Of a DNA stretch of 64,000 bases, positions 43,022 through 52,486 are shown one piece after another. A program made the position numbers and the translations under genes. Under the pieces are notes generated by a model. That model had not been told where the DNA came from. It did not search any database and was given only the letters and a program-made list of their open reading frames with translations. The stretch's first letter is position 1. Each line of letters starts with the position of its first letter. The stretch is from Marinimicrobium sp050113635 (GTDB lineage: Bacteria; Pseudomonadota; Gammaproteobacteria; Pseudomonadales; Cellvibrionaceae): positions 806,001 to 870,000 of the forward strand of contig NZ_JBNJLT010000001.1 in assembly GCF_050113635.1 (NCBI RefSeq). The letters run 5' to 3'.

Positions 43022-44161
43022 ATGAACGTCTACAGCGAACGGCAAGGCGGGCTCCGCGAACCGCACTCTTCGTCCACCCGAAACACATTCTTGCTGGTGC
43101 TGGCGGCACTCGCGCTGCTGTGGATTACAGACACTCGCGCCGAAGACCGAATCTACCAAACGCCCGAGCTGGAACAGTGGCTCGCGCCCATTGCCCTGTA
43201 TCCGGATTCCGTGCTCTCCCATGTCCTGATCGCCAGCACCTATCCGCTTGAGGTCGTCCAGGCGCATCGCTGGAGCGAGCGCCACCCGCAACGGGAGGGC
43301 GCAGAGGCCGTGGCGGCGGTGGATAACGAAGACTGGGACCCCAGCGTCAAGGCGCTGGTGGCCTTTCCGGACCTGCTGGCCCGAATGAGTGACGATCTCG
43401 ACTGGCTGGAGCAATTGGGGGAGGCGTTTCTGGATGACGAAGCCGCCGTACTGGCCGCGGTGCAGGACTTGCGCCAACGCGCCTATCATGAAGGCCATTT
43501 GCAAAGCACCGATCATCAAAGTGTGATTGTGGAGAGCAATACCATTATTGTGGAACCCCGGGTTTCAACGGTGGTGTACCTTCCCTACTACGACACTCGA
43601 ACCGCCTACGGCGCCTGGCGCTGGCAGAGACACCCGCCCAAAGCCTGGCACCACCCCCGTCGCGGTTACTGGCACTCTGGTGTTTTCTGGAGTTTCGGGA
43701 CCCACATCGATCAGCGCCAATTTTACTTCAGCGGCTTTCGCTGGCATGACCGCGCCACACTGGTCGTCAACCTCGGCCACCGTCACCCGGCTTTCCACTC
43801 GGGCCGCAGTGTCGTGAGCTATCGCGAGGCCCAACACTGGAAACACAATCCACGGTACCAACAAAGGACGCATCGGCAAGGAAAGCACCGGCAATCCGTG
43901 ATCTATCGCCAGCGCCCGAACCACCCCACGCACAACCGCCAAAGGCACGGTAACCGCCACTATGTGACGCCCTCTTCGCCTCCCACGATTAAACACGCTC
44001 CCAGCACTCGCCAAGCCAACGAGCATCCCGCGCACCGGCATCAAGTGCACCCGCCAGACGCACCGTCAAACCAACAAAGTTTTCAACGCAGCACCCGAGA
44101 CCGAGTGGAAGCGGCCCGCAACCGGCCCAGCATTACGGACCGAGCCAGGCAACGGCGGTAG
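43022..44161 (+). CDS. DUF3300 protein with His-rich C-terminal tail
   Basis: A 379-residue exported protein. After a signal-anchor-like hydrophobic stretch (about 20-38), the DUF3300 domain occupies about 50-190 with the family block LAPIALYPDSVLSHVLIASTYP. From about residue 205 the sequence becomes unusually rich in His, Arg, Tyr, Trp and Gln, with many HR and HH pairs, and looks disordered. Family function is unknown. A metal-binding or polyanion-binding tail is possible, but this is inferred from composition alone. It ends with TAG and is convergent with the cytochrome operon. Confidence 0.82.
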   Translation: MNVYSERQGGLREPHSSSTRNTFLLVLAALALLWITDTRAEDRIYQTPELEQWLAPIALYPDSVLSHVLIASTYPLEVVQAHRWSERHPQREGAEAVAAVDNEDWDPSVKALVAFPDLLARMSDDLDWLEQLGEAFLDDEAAVLAAVQDLRQRAYHEGHLQSTDHQSVIVESNTIIVEPRVSTVVYLPYYDTRTAYGAWRWQRHPPKAWHHPRRGYWHSGVFWSFGTHIDQRQFYFSGFRWHDRATLVVNLGHRHPAFHSGRSVVSYREAQHWKHNPRYQQRTHRQGKHRQSVIYRQRPNHPTHNRQRHGNRHYVTPSSPPTIKHAPSTRQANEHPAHRHQVHPPDAPSNQQSFQRSTRDRVEAARNRPSITDRARQRR

Positions 44162-44164
44162 CGT

Positions 44165-44821
44165 TTACACAATTAACCACACGACCGCAGCCGCGAGTAA
44201 AACGCCAAACGCCAGTCGGCCAAACCCCACTGGCGTCATGGCCGGGGAAACATTCGCACGTCCATGAAACATGGCGGCGGTCAGGTTCTGCTTGCGCCAC
44301 AACAGGTAGTAAGCAATCGCGACAATATGCAGCGCGATAAAAACCAATAACAAATTGAAGGTGAACTCATGCCAACCGGTGAGCATTCGGCTGGCTCTAA
44401 AGGATAGGTAGTCGGCAAAAGGGCCGCCATCAAACCCGTCTACATCAATGGCGAACAAACCGAGCACGATCTGCACCAGTAACAGTAGCAGTAACGCCAG
44501 GGCGCTATACCCACCCAACGGGTTGTGACCCGCCGATGCCGGGGTCCCGCGCTGCGGCAATGCTTTCAGATATTGCCAAACCGTTGATGGCTTTTTAAGA
44601 AAGTGACTGAACCGGGCTGTGCTGCTACCAAAAAAGCCCCAATAAAACCGAAACAGAACCACGCCCAGCAATCCGTAGGCGCAATAGGTGTGGTAAACAA
44701 TTTCGCCGTTTTCTGCCGTCCACCAGCACGCCGCCACCAACAGCACGATCAACCAGTGCGTCGCTCGAATCGCGCCATCCCACAACGGTTGTTTTTTTGC
44801 CGCAGAACCTGCCACTGTCAT
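44165..44821 (-). CDS. Cytochrome b561-type membrane protein
   Basis: A 218-residue inner-membrane dihaem cytochrome b of the Ni/Fe-hydrogenase b-subunit/b561 superfamily. Four hydrophobic segments are visible, with His ligands likely in RATHWL (about 17), VYHTY (about 40), GWHEF (about 155) and ALHIV (about 170). ATG 44821 begins 2 bases after the cytochrome c' stop, so the two are coupled. It probably passes electrons between quinone and the periplasmic cytochrome(s) of the operon; the direction is unknown. Confidence 0.85.
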   Translation of the reverse strand: MTVAGSAAKKQPLWDGAIRATHWLIVLLVAACWWTAENGEIVYHTYCAYGLLGVVLFRFYWGFFGSSTARFSHFLKKPSTVWQYLKALPQRGTPASAGHNPLGGYSALALLLLLLVQIVLGLFAIDVDGFDGGPFADYLSFRASRMLTGWHEFTFNLLLVFIALHIVAIAYYLLWRKQNLTAAMFHGRANVSPAMTPVGFGRLAFGVLLAAAVVWLIV

Positions 44822-44823
44822 TC

Positions 44824-45270
44824 TTAGTCCACCCGATAACTGTCGTGGCACGAGGAGCAATGATTGCGAAGGGCCCGAAGCTGCTTACCCACACCGGCGA
44901 TATCCCCCGAATCCGCCTGCGCCGCCAACGCTTTACTGTCTTCAATCAGCTCCTGGGTAATTCGGTCGAACTTTTCCCGATTCTTCCAAATGTATTCTCG
45001 TGCATCGGTTTTCAGCCCGGCATCGGGGCCGCTTCCCTCCGGGAACCAGCCGGCGATGTTTTCCGACAAGGTCGAGATAGTAGCCAATGCCGTTTTTATT
45101 TCATCCGGCTTGGGACTGCCGCTTTTGTATTCATCCCGCAAGGTTTTCAGGGCGGCACCCATCTCGTTGAAACCGTCCTGGCGTTCATCAACCAATGCTT
45201 GCTGGGCCTGCGCGGTCACTGCGCTCGACAACACGACTAACGCTACGGCTCTGAAAAACATCGTCATCAT
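44824..45270 (-). CDS. Cytochrome c' (class II c-type cytochrome)
   Basis: A 148-residue periplasmic protein with a signal peptide (to about AQAQQ), a four-helix-bundle core and a single haem site CSSCH at 138-142, near the C-terminus as is typical of cytochrome c'. Start overlaps the ankyrin gene stop. With the adjacent b561 it forms a standard b/c' electron-transfer pair. Confidence 0.9.
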   Translation of the reverse strand: MMTMFFRAVALVVLSSAVTAQAQQALVDERQDGFNEMGAALKTLRDEYKSGSPKPDEIKTALATISTLSENIAGWFPEGSGPDAGLKTDAREYIWKNREKFDRITQELIEDSKALAAQADSGDIAGVGKQLRALRNHCSSCHDSYRVD

Positions 45271-46625
45271 AATTCCACCTTCTTCGGAGTCTGAAATATT
45301 TCGGCGAACTCAGCGCGAGCTCGAAACTGTTCGTCGTTGGCCATGTTTGCGGGGGTTTGTCCCCAACGGTCTTCAATATCCGTGCGTGCGCCCCGGCTGG
45401 CCAACTGTTTGAACAATTCGCCGGTCTGTTTATTGGTCAAGGTATTTGAATACCCCATCAACAGGTGCAGAGGCGTTTGCCCATACTGATTGGTCACGTT
45501 CGGGTCGGGCACCAACGTCAAGGCAAAGCCCAGCGCCTCCGGATTGTTCTGCGCAGCGGCCAACACCACATTGGTGCCGTCCTCAGCGACAAAGTCCACA
45601 TCGGCGCCCGCCTCAATCAAGGCGCGCATCATCGCCGCCGAACTATGCTCCGCCGCGAGCAACAATGGGGACCGCGCGTAACTAACGTAAGGCCGACTGG
45701 TAAAGTTAACTTCGTAACGCCACACCACTTTCGATTCGCCCGTCAGAGCATTGGGGTTGGCGCCTTTGGCCAATAGATGTGCAACCAAAGAGAGCTGGTC
45801 ATTTTTTATGGCCGCATGCAGTAGTTGATCGCCATTACGATCATAGGCCGCAAGATCCGTCTCATCACTCAACAGGCGATCGGCCACACGAAACTGCTTC
45901 TGATACATCGCCATTTGAATGGCCGTGGTATCGCCAGGACCTCTGTGCTCGGCATCGCCACCCGCATCCAGGATCAGTTCTGCCATTTCCGGATTGCCAC
46001 TGCGCAAGGCAAAAAACAACGGCGAAAAGCCCTTATGGGTAACCCGGTTAATATCGGCACCTTCCCGGATCAGATGCTTCGCATTGTCAAGCCGAGCGTT
46101 TGCAGCGGCCCACATCAACGGTGTTTGCCCGGTGTCGTCGACCGCGTCAGCGGAAGCCCCTTTAGCGAGCAGCCGTTCAACCGTTTGTACATCGGAATGT
46201 CCCGCGCACAGGGCCAGAGGCGAAACACCATCGGCCGTGGATCTCTCCACTTTCGCCCCGGCATCGAGCAAAGCCATTACGATGGATGGCTCTCCCCGTT
46301 GGCACGCGACAATCAACGGACTGAAACTGCTCAAATGACTATCGCCCACATCCGGTTTAGCGCCTTCCGCCAGCAACTGACGCACCAGATCAGGGTTTTG
46401 TGTTTCCACCGCCCAGGCCAGCATCAACGAGCCGTCGGGCAGCGGCTGATTAAGCTCCACCCCGGTCTCCAAGGCTTCAGCCACTTGTGCCGGGTTGCCT
46501 TGAGGGATCGCACGTTTCAGCGCTTCCTCCGCCGTCTCGGCGATGGCTCCAGAAAAGGCGGTCGGCGCGAACAGCATCGCGGACGCGATGGACAACGCCG
46601 AGGCCGCGAGACATTTTAATTTCAC
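45267..46625 (-). CDS. Exported ankyrin-repeat protein
   Basis: A 452-residue protein with a signal peptide (to about AFSGA) and about ten ankyrin repeats with recurring G-TPLM-AA and LL--GA--- patterns, for example TGQTPLMWAAANARLDNAK. GTG 46625 has a GAGGA ribosome site. Ankyrin stacks bind other proteins; in this operon it lies between the DUF1552 protein and the cytochromes and could scaffold them in the periplasm. That role is inference. Confidence 0.88.
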   Translation of the reverse strand: MKLKCLAASALSIASAMLFAPTAFSGAIAETAEEALKRAIPQGNPAQVAEALETGVELNQPLPDGSLMLAWAVETQNPDLVRQLLAEGAKPDVGDSHLSSFSPLIVACQRGEPSIVMALLDAGAKVERSTADGVSPLALCAGHSDVQTVERLLAKGASADAVDDTGQTPLMWAAANARLDNAKHLIREGADINRVTHKGFSPLFFALRSGNPEMAELILDAGGDAEHRGPGDTTAIQMAMYQKQFRVADRLLSDETDLAAYDRNGDQLLHAAIKNDQLSLVAHLLAKGANPNALTGESKVVWRYEVNFTSRPYVSYARSPLLLAAEHSSAAMMRALIEAGADVDFVAEDGTNVVLAAAQNNPEALGFALTLVPDPNVTNQYGQTPLHLLMGYSNTLTNKQTGELFKQLASRGARTDIEDRWGQTPANMANDEQFRARAEFAEIFQTPKKVEL

Positions 46626-46646
46626 AAACTTGTCCTCAACTGTCTG

Positions 46647-47984
46647 TCAGGAATAAAGCGCATCGAGCGAACGGGTGCTATCACCGAAGCTTTCTGCCGG
46701 GACACCCATTTCATGCATTAACGACAACATCAAGTTGCACATAGGCGTATCCTTCGGCTCCTTGATATGGCGGCCACCGCGCAAGCCACCACCGGCGACC
46801 AGTGCGGGCAGGTCCATATTGTCGTGAACATTCGGTTCACCGAGACTGGCGCCGCCCAATACCAGCGTACTGTCCAGCAAGGTCTGCTCACCGTCCGCCG
46901 TGTTGCTCAAGCGATCCAGAAGATAGCCAAACTGCGTCATGTGCAGCCGATTGATTTTGATGAGTTTCTTGATCTTTTCTTCGTTGCCGCCATGATGACT
47001 GAGACTGTGATGCGCGTCCGGCACACCAATCTCCGTGTAGGCACGGTTGCTGAGTTCACGGCCCAACATAAACGTACTGACGCGGGTCATATCACTCTGT
47101 AAGGCCAGGACCTGAAGGTCGACCATGATCTTGACGTGCTCTTCGAACGACTGGGGGATACCGGCGGGCAACGCAATCTGGCTGGTATCCACATCGTTGG
47201 TTTGCGCCGCTGCTTTTTCGATACGACGTTCCACCGCGCGAATAGATTCCAGATATTCTTCCAGCTTGCGCCGATCGTTCATACCCAAGCGGGGAGACAA
47301 GCGGCGAGCATCGTCCAGTACATAGTCGAGAATGCTGGCGTTGGTTGCCAACCGGGCCTGACGGGCGTCTTCATCCAACGCTAACGTATCGCCAAAGAGT
47401 CGCTCGAACACATCGGAAGGTTTAACCGCCACCGGCATGGGCGAAGTTGGGCTGCGCCATGAAAGCGTATTGGTGTACGTACAGCTGTAACCCACATCAC
47501 AACTGCCGAGCAGAGTTTGCGGCTCAATACCCAATTCCAATGACGCTAGCTGCGTGTGCTTTCCCACATGATTGGCAATAACCTGATCCATGGAAATACC
47601 GCAGTAAATATCAGCACCTTCGGTGCGCTTGGGGTGCGCCCCGGTGAGGTAAGCACCGCAACTGCGGCCATGACTTCCGGGTCCATCGCCCAACGCATTG
47701 GCATTGTAGTGCGCCAGACCAGTGATCACGGAAAACGTATCCCGGTGCCGTGCAATCGGCTCAAGAATGGGCGTTATCTCATAATGTTCACCCGTCGTCG
47801 CGGGCGTAAAGCTGGGCATCCGCAAGCCGTTCGGCATATAGAAAACGCTCAGCTTTTTCGGGCGGTTTTCCATCGCGGTATTGGCCAGCGCCGACGGCAC
47901 CAGAGACTCCATCACCGGGATGGAAATAGCGGCCCCCAGGCCGCGCAATAATGTCCTACGGGACAGACGCAGTGTGTCTTTCAT
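46647..47984 (-). CDS. DUF1552 Tat-exported protein
   Basis: A 445-residue protein. ATG 47984 opens into a twin-arginine signal (SRRTLLRGLGAA), which supports this start; the longer frame adds residues upstream inside the DUF1592 gene. It belongs to DUF1552, which is nearly always found next to DUF1592 proteins. It contains the family GSHGRSCGAYLTG block (about 100-115) and an alkaline-phosphatase-superfamily-like organisation. Function is unknown. It overlaps the DUF1592 gene by 29 bp. Confidence 0.88.
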   Translation of the reverse strand: MKDTLRLSRRTLLRGLGAAISIPVMESLVPSALANTAMENRPKKLSVFYMPNGLRMPSFTPATTGEHYEITPILEPIARHRDTFSVITGLAHYNANALGDGPGSHGRSCGAYLTGAHPKRTEGADIYCGISMDQVIANHVGKHTQLASLELGIEPQTLLGSCDVGYSCTYTNTLSWRSPTSPMPVAVKPSDVFERLFGDTLALDEDARQARLATNASILDYVLDDARRLSPRLGMNDRRKLEEYLESIRAVERRIEKAAAQTNDVDTSQIALPAGIPQSFEEHVKIMVDLQVLALQSDMTRVSTFMLGRELSNRAYTEIGVPDAHHSLSHHGGNEEKIKKLIKINRLHMTQFGYLLDRLSNTADGEQTLLDSTLVLGGASLGEPNVHDNMDLPALVAGGGLRGGRHIKEPKDTPMCNLMLSLMHEMGVPAESFGDSTRSLDALYS

Positions 47985-50430
47985 GTTCTGGCACCATTCT
48001 GTAGTTAAAAGGTTCGCTGGCAAGAATGCCGAGGATAATGTCGTGTACGGCGTAATCGTTTCGTTCAGCCTGACGAAGCACGCGGCGAATATGCGGCTGG
48101 TCGCTGGCTTCAAGGCCACGACCCAGCGCGTAGGTCATCAGCCGTTCGATAAACGCACCGGCAAACTGTCGACGGTCATCCATCAGCACATCCTGCAATC
48201 CGTGTAACCCAGCAAATTCCCGCCCATCCGGCATCGCCGTACTCACATCGATGGGGTGCCCGGCATCCAGCTCCCGCAGCCGACCAATGGCATCGTACTT
48301 TTCCAACGAGAGACCAATCGGGTCCATCCGCGAATGGCAGGAATGACACGCCGGGTCTTCACTGTGCATCGCCATCTGTTCGCGCGCGGTCAGCGCTTTA
48401 CCGGTGGAGGAGGTGGGCTGAAGCGCGGGAATATCCGGCGGAGCCGCCGGCGGTGGGGCCGCCAGTATATTGGCCAGCACCCAGTGGCCGCGGCGCACCA
48501 CGGAGGTATGGTTGGCATAGGAGGTAACGGTAAGAATACTGGCCTGCCCCAGCAGGCCGCCACGCATTGCGTTGTCAGTCAGTGCTACACGCCTGAGTTC
48601 CGGACCTTGCACACCGTCGATACCGTAGTGTTCTGCCAGACGCTCGTTCACGAAGGTGTAATCGCTTTTGATAAAATCCAGGATGCTGGCATTTTCGCGC
48701 AGAATTGAAGTGAAAAACATTTCACTTTCGCGTTTCATCGCCTGGCGCAGCGGCACATCAAATTCGGGGAACGCTTTCACATCCGGACGGTGAAATTCCA
48801 GATTACGCAAGTACAGCCACTGGCCGGCAAAATTCTCTTCGAGCGCCAGTGAGCGTTCATCTTTTAACATACGCGCCACCTGTTCGCGCAGTATGCTTGG
48901 CTCACGCAGCCTTCCCTTTTCCGCCAGCGTCAATAGTTCTTCATCCGGCAGGCTGCTCCACAGGAACAGCGCCAACCGCGAGGCATACTCCAGATCACTG
49001 ATGCGATGCACATACCCTGGCGCCGCATCCGCTGGATCGCTTTCAAACAAAAACAGGAAACTGGGGGAGACCAAAATCGCCTGAACCGCCGCCGCGATGC
49101 CTTCCTCATAGCCAGAGCGGTCCTCCACCTGTCGGTAGACAGCCATCAGCCGATCAACATCAGTGTCTGTAACAGGGCGGCGAAACGCCTGACGGGCCAA
49201 CCGAGCAATAATTTTCTCGGCACAATAGGTTTCGTTAAATGGCCAGAATCGCGGTGTGCAGGAAAATATCTTCTCCCGGCTTGGGGTGTCACCCGGGCCA
49301 GTAACTTCGTACGGACCCGCCACATTAATTTCCAATACATCACGAGGGAAGTTCTTCTGTGCATAGCGAGGCGACATATAATAGGAAGGCACTTCCGTGC
49401 TGCCGACGCGGCGCCCGTCGACCACAAAATCCAGTGTCAACGCTTCGGGCGGCTCCGTGGGCAGCGGCACCTCTTCCGTCGTGTTGCGCCATACCTGCAC
49501 GCGTTCGTCCAGCGCCAGCGTTTTGCGGAACGTCATGCCAATCTTATGCGGACCAGCGGTAAGAGGCACCTTCAGGCTTACCCGGTTTTCTTCCAGGCGA
49601 TCCACTTCGTTGTTGGTGTTAGCGTTCAGGTAACCGCTGATTTCATACTCACCGTCCAGAGGCGCAAAATAGTTGAAAACGCCACCGCCACGGGAATCCA
49701 GCGGCAGGTACTCACTCATGCGTTCATCGTATGAAGGCACCCCCTGATTCAAAATAGAACCGTCTTTGGGCAGTTGATACGTCGTTGTATAGGGTTGACT
49801 GGAACCCAAACCGACCGCCAGGCGGCTCACTTTGCCAGCCACATTCATATAGCGATCCATCAAGGCCGGAGACACCGACAGCACATCGGCGATATTGTCG
49901 AAGCCATAACCCGAGTCATCGGGTGGTAACTGATCTGTCAGTTCTATTTCCAGATGCAACAAATCCCGCACGGCGTTGCTGTACTCACTGCGATTTAACC
50001 TTCGCAGCGTTGCGCGGCCAGGATTGGGGTGATTGAGCGCATACTGATCCAAAGACCCTTGCAGCCAACCAACAAACCCCTGCAAGTCGCGCTCTTCGGG
50101 GCGCGGGCGGCTGGGCGGTGGCATTTCACCGCGCTGCGTAACCCGCAGCACGGCTTCCCAGGCATCGAGGTTCATCCCGTGAGTAACATCGTCCATGCTC
50201 ACGTCAGACAATGTCCAGTTACCCGACATTCGCTCATCGTTATGGCAGCGTGAACAGTGTTCGTCGAGGAAGGCTTCGGCATCCTCCAGATGTCCAACCG
50301 ACGAAGCCAACGCCCCATTACTTGTACTTGCAATGCAACACACCATCACGGTGGTGCAGATCAACAGTCGAGTGGGCCGCTGGTATACCGCCCGGAGATA
50401 AGGCTTAACGGCTAAAGGCAATCGCATCAT
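47956..50430 (-). CDS. DUF1587/1592/1588/1585 protein with cytochrome c motif
   Basis: An 824-residue exported protein with an N-terminal cytochrome-like CSRCH (59-63), the DUF1587 RLNRSEYSNAVRDLL block (about 143-157), DUF1592, DUF1588 and DUF1585 regions. A second haem-type site CHSCH lies in EDPACHSCHSRMDP near 698. These planctomycete-type modules are widespread but uncharacterised, and usually pair with DUF1552. First gene of a five-gene operon (with DUF1552, ankyrin, cytochrome c', b561). The two haem sites suggest it receives or donates electrons in the periplasm. It ends with TAG. Confidence 0.88.
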   Translation of the reverse strand: MMRLPLAVKPYLRAVYQRPTRLLICTTVMVCCIASTSNGALASSVGHLEDAEAFLDEHCSRCHNDERMSGNWTLSDVSMDDVTHGMNLDAWEAVLRVTQRGEMPPPSRPRPEERDLQGFVGWLQGSLDQYALNHPNPGRATLRRLNRSEYSNAVRDLLHLEIELTDQLPPDDSGYGFDNIADVLSVSPALMDRYMNVAGKVSRLAVGLGSSQPYTTTYQLPKDGSILNQGVPSYDERMSEYLPLDSRGGGVFNYFAPLDGEYEISGYLNANTNNEVDRLEENRVSLKVPLTAGPHKIGMTFRKTLALDERVQVWRNTTEEVPLPTEPPEALTLDFVVDGRRVGSTEVPSYYMSPRYAQKNFPRDVLEINVAGPYEVTGPGDTPSREKIFSCTPRFWPFNETYCAEKIIARLARQAFRRPVTDTDVDRLMAVYRQVEDRSGYEEGIAAAVQAILVSPSFLFLFESDPADAAPGYVHRISDLEYASRLALFLWSSLPDEELLTLAEKGRLREPSILREQVARMLKDERSLALEENFAGQWLYLRNLEFHRPDVKAFPEFDVPLRQAMKRESEMFFTSILRENASILDFIKSDYTFVNERLAEHYGIDGVQGPELRRVALTDNAMRGGLLGQASILTVTSYANHTSVVRRGHWVLANILAAPPPAAPPDIPALQPTSSTGKALTAREQMAMHSEDPACHSCHSRMDPIGLSLEKYDAIGRLRELDAGHPIDVSTAMPDGREFAGLHGLQDVLMDDRRQFAGAFIERLMTYALGRGLEASDQPHIRRVLRQAERNDYAVHDIILGILASEPFNYRMVPEHERHTASVP

Positions 50431-50737
50431 AAAATTAAAACCACGGCTATCTCGGCCCGCTCAGGCGGGCTGCTAAATACAGGCTAAAAGTACCTTTAGC
50501 TTTCGAGAGAGCAAAATGTGGTCCAATTTTGTGACCATTTAGTCAGCTTTTATAATTTATGTAATAAAATTATTTATAATCAATAGTTTATATGGATAAA
50601 TTTACTACCCAACTAAACAAGACCTCAATAGGAAAAGTGATGATTAATCGAAAAGTGCGCCGCGCTGGGGCGCAAAATGGCCATTGGATTAGGCAATTGA
50701 TCCAGATAAGAGCAGAATCGAGTGATTACGGCTTAAC
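50431..50737. other. 307-bp intergenic region, A/T-rich
   Basis: No gene is visible. It holds the DUF1592 operon promoter region, with an inverted repeat GCCCGC-N4-GCGGGC at 50455-50470, and the 3' end of the type VI tip operon with a probable terminator. The centre (50540-50610) is strongly A/T-rich. Confidence 0.7.
50651..50674 (-). terminator. Probable terminator of the type VI tip operon
   Basis: A 6-bp stem (TGCGCC / GGCGCA) with a GC-rich loop is followed on the minus strand by CTTTTC. It lies 64 bases past the TIGR02270 gene stop. Confidence 0.5.
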
Positions 50738-52066
50738 TTAATAAGTCCGGTTCGGTGATGTCGGCCATGCTCCCGGCTCTCCAGGGTGTGATTGCAATGA
50801 ACTCCTCCGCTGCCACCTCTTGGGTACCCAGAACTGTGGACGGTCCTGAAGTGCCCATTCCAGCGATGCCGACAGGCGTGCGCGTTGTGGTCCAGTCTCC
50901 AGCACCTGCTGGCAACATTCGATGCTCAATGGGGCACCCCGCAGATGGCGCTGACCCGAAGGGAAACGGTGCTTAATCGTCTCCCAAAACGCTGACAGCT
51001 TTTCTGTATGAGGCCAAGGCAGGTATTCGTCATGATCCAGTGGTGGAATCGCCGAGTCCGGGTCGTCATCGGCTGCCGAGGCACTTGTACTCGGCAACCG
51101 ATGATTCAATTCGTGTTCTTCGAGATCGAATCCGGTAATTTGGGCAAATGCCTCCCCTGCCACTCGAGCCAAACTGAGATGCTTCATGCAGCTGAGCAGC
51201 CAGGGAATGATTTCCGGGTCCCCATACGCACCCGCAGCCTGAATCGCTAACCTTGCCCCCTCGTGGGACTGTTGGGCAACATGAGATATCCAACGTCTGG
51301 CATCCAGTCGCGATAGCGACCGAACCGCTAACATCAGTGCCGGTCTTTGGCCAGCGCCAACATTCAGCGCTAAAGAAGCCAGCCGCTTGGCTGCAACATT
51401 TTCGCCCAACAATATTGTGGCTCGGATACTTTCGAACCGGCAACGGTGATTATTGCTCTCGTGAGCCTCCAACAAAAATAGGGAAAGATCATGGCGTTTA
51501 AAGACACCCACACACTTAAGCGCCTCCGCGTGCAGCCGGCTATTCGCTCGACAGTCATCACGGCGCAGGATACGGGTCAGGAAATTGCAAGGATCTTCAG
51601 CTCGGGTCCGGCAAGCCGCGAGCGCCAATCGCTTATGCAAAAAATCTTTGCTGCTCAGAAAACGTCGCAACCAATCGTGAACATAACGATCAGGCAACCA
51701 TCCCAATGCGGAGACCAGCGCATCGACACCAGTCGACGTGCTTACTCCGATATCCACAACGTTCTGTATACGCGAAGCGCAGCGACTTCGAAAGGCTATA
51801 ACCGCCGCCACGAAAACCGACCCGGGGTCATTTGAATTTAATGCTTCAGAGCAGGCTCGCCAGGCCTCATCCGGTGCCTGCGCCATTGCGCGGAACTGAC
51901 CATCCAAACGATTTTCCAGCTCTACCAGGTCGCGGGCATAGTAATGAGGTTGCGACTGTGCCCGTTCGTGCAAAAACCACAAAAAGGAAGCCATTTCCAC
52001 ATAATCGTCAAACTGACCCTCATAACCTGACACTGGCGAGGGAACGGCGGTAACGGCAGCGGTCAT
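50738..52066 (-). CDS. TIGR02270-family type VI secretion-associated protein
   Basis: A 442-residue protein made largely of HEAT-like helical pairs (about 100-300, e.g. LHKRLALAACRTRAEDPCNFLTRIL patterns). It matches the TIGR02270 family, which occurs at the 3' end of vgrG-DUF2169-PAAR cassettes. The role is unknown; an adaptor, chaperone or effector-loading factor is plausible. No toxin motif was recognised. Start is 7 bp after the PAAR-like gene stop. Confidence 0.85.
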   Translation of the reverse strand: MTAAVTAVPSPVSGYEGQFDDYVEMASFLWFLHERAQSQPHYYARDLVELENRLDGQFRAMAQAPDEAWRACSEALNSNDPGSVFVAAVIAFRSRCASRIQNVVDIGVSTSTGVDALVSALGWLPDRYVHDWLRRFLSSKDFLHKRLALAACRTRAEDPCNFLTRILRRDDCRANSRLHAEALKCVGVFKRHDLSLFLLEAHESNNHRCRFESIRATILLGENVAAKRLASLALNVGAGQRPALMLAVRSLSRLDARRWISHVAQQSHEGARLAIQAAGAYGDPEIIPWLLSCMKHLSLARVAGEAFAQITGFDLEEHELNHRLPSTSASAADDDPDSAIPPLDHDEYLPWPHTEKLSAFWETIKHRFPSGQRHLRGAPLSIECCQQVLETGPQRARLSASLEWALQDRPQFWVPKRWQRRSSLQSHPGEPGAWPTSPNRTY

Positions 52067-52073
52067 CTAGGAA

Positions 52074-52454
52074 TTACCCCATAATATTTTTCTTGTTATG
52101 GTAGAGAGGATCACCCATTCGGCAAACACTTTTACCTTCGATCTTTACATCGAAAGAGTACATCATATACTCACACTCCTCCCCCTGTTGGCCACTGATC
52201 ACACCTTTATTAACACCCGCCTCATCACCCGCGCTTTTGGAGTAAACTGCCCCCTTAACCATAGGCATCTGTCCATCAAGCTGGACCGTTTTCGGGCCTT
52301 TGGCCGCATCGGCAGATTGCCCAATATTCGGATATGGAATTGGAACAACGGCGGAACCCACTGGAGTTTTGCATACGTCAGGGAACACCGTACTCGTTCC
52401 ACCACTGCCTTTATGGGCTATGCCTCTTCCATTTGCAAAAGTCGTTTGCGCCAT
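52074..52454 (-). CDS. PAAR-like (DUF4150) spike-tip protein
   Basis: A 126-residue protein from ATG 52454, a start supported by homology (MAQTTFANGRGIAHKGSGG) and by ending the overlap with the DUF2169 gene. DUF4150 proteins form the PAAR-type cone on VgrG. The conserved FPDVCKTP and PIPYPN segments are present near 37-55. There is no C-terminal extension, so it carries no fused toxin. Confidence 0.88.
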   Translation of the reverse strand: MAQTTFANGRGIAHKGSGGTSTVFPDVCKTPVGSAVVPIPYPNIGQSADAAKGPKTVQLDGQMPMVKGAVYSKSAGDEAGVNKGVISGQQGEECEYMMYSFDVKIEGKSVCRMGDPLYHNKKNIMG

Positions 52455-52486
52455 AGCATTTCCCCCTTCGTTGTGTTCTCGCAATG

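Noticed and set aside
22456..50430. Genome-wide reassignment of TAG to a sense codon
   Set aside because: Several intact genes here (pbpG, glrR, C26 hydrolase, amidoligase, DUF3300, DUF1592) end naturally at TAG, with unrelated or antisense sequence beyond.
50738..50918. Possible frameshift at the C-terminus of the TIGR02270 protein
   Set aside because: The existing frame keeps a family-like PQFWVPKRWQR ending, so no shift is needed.
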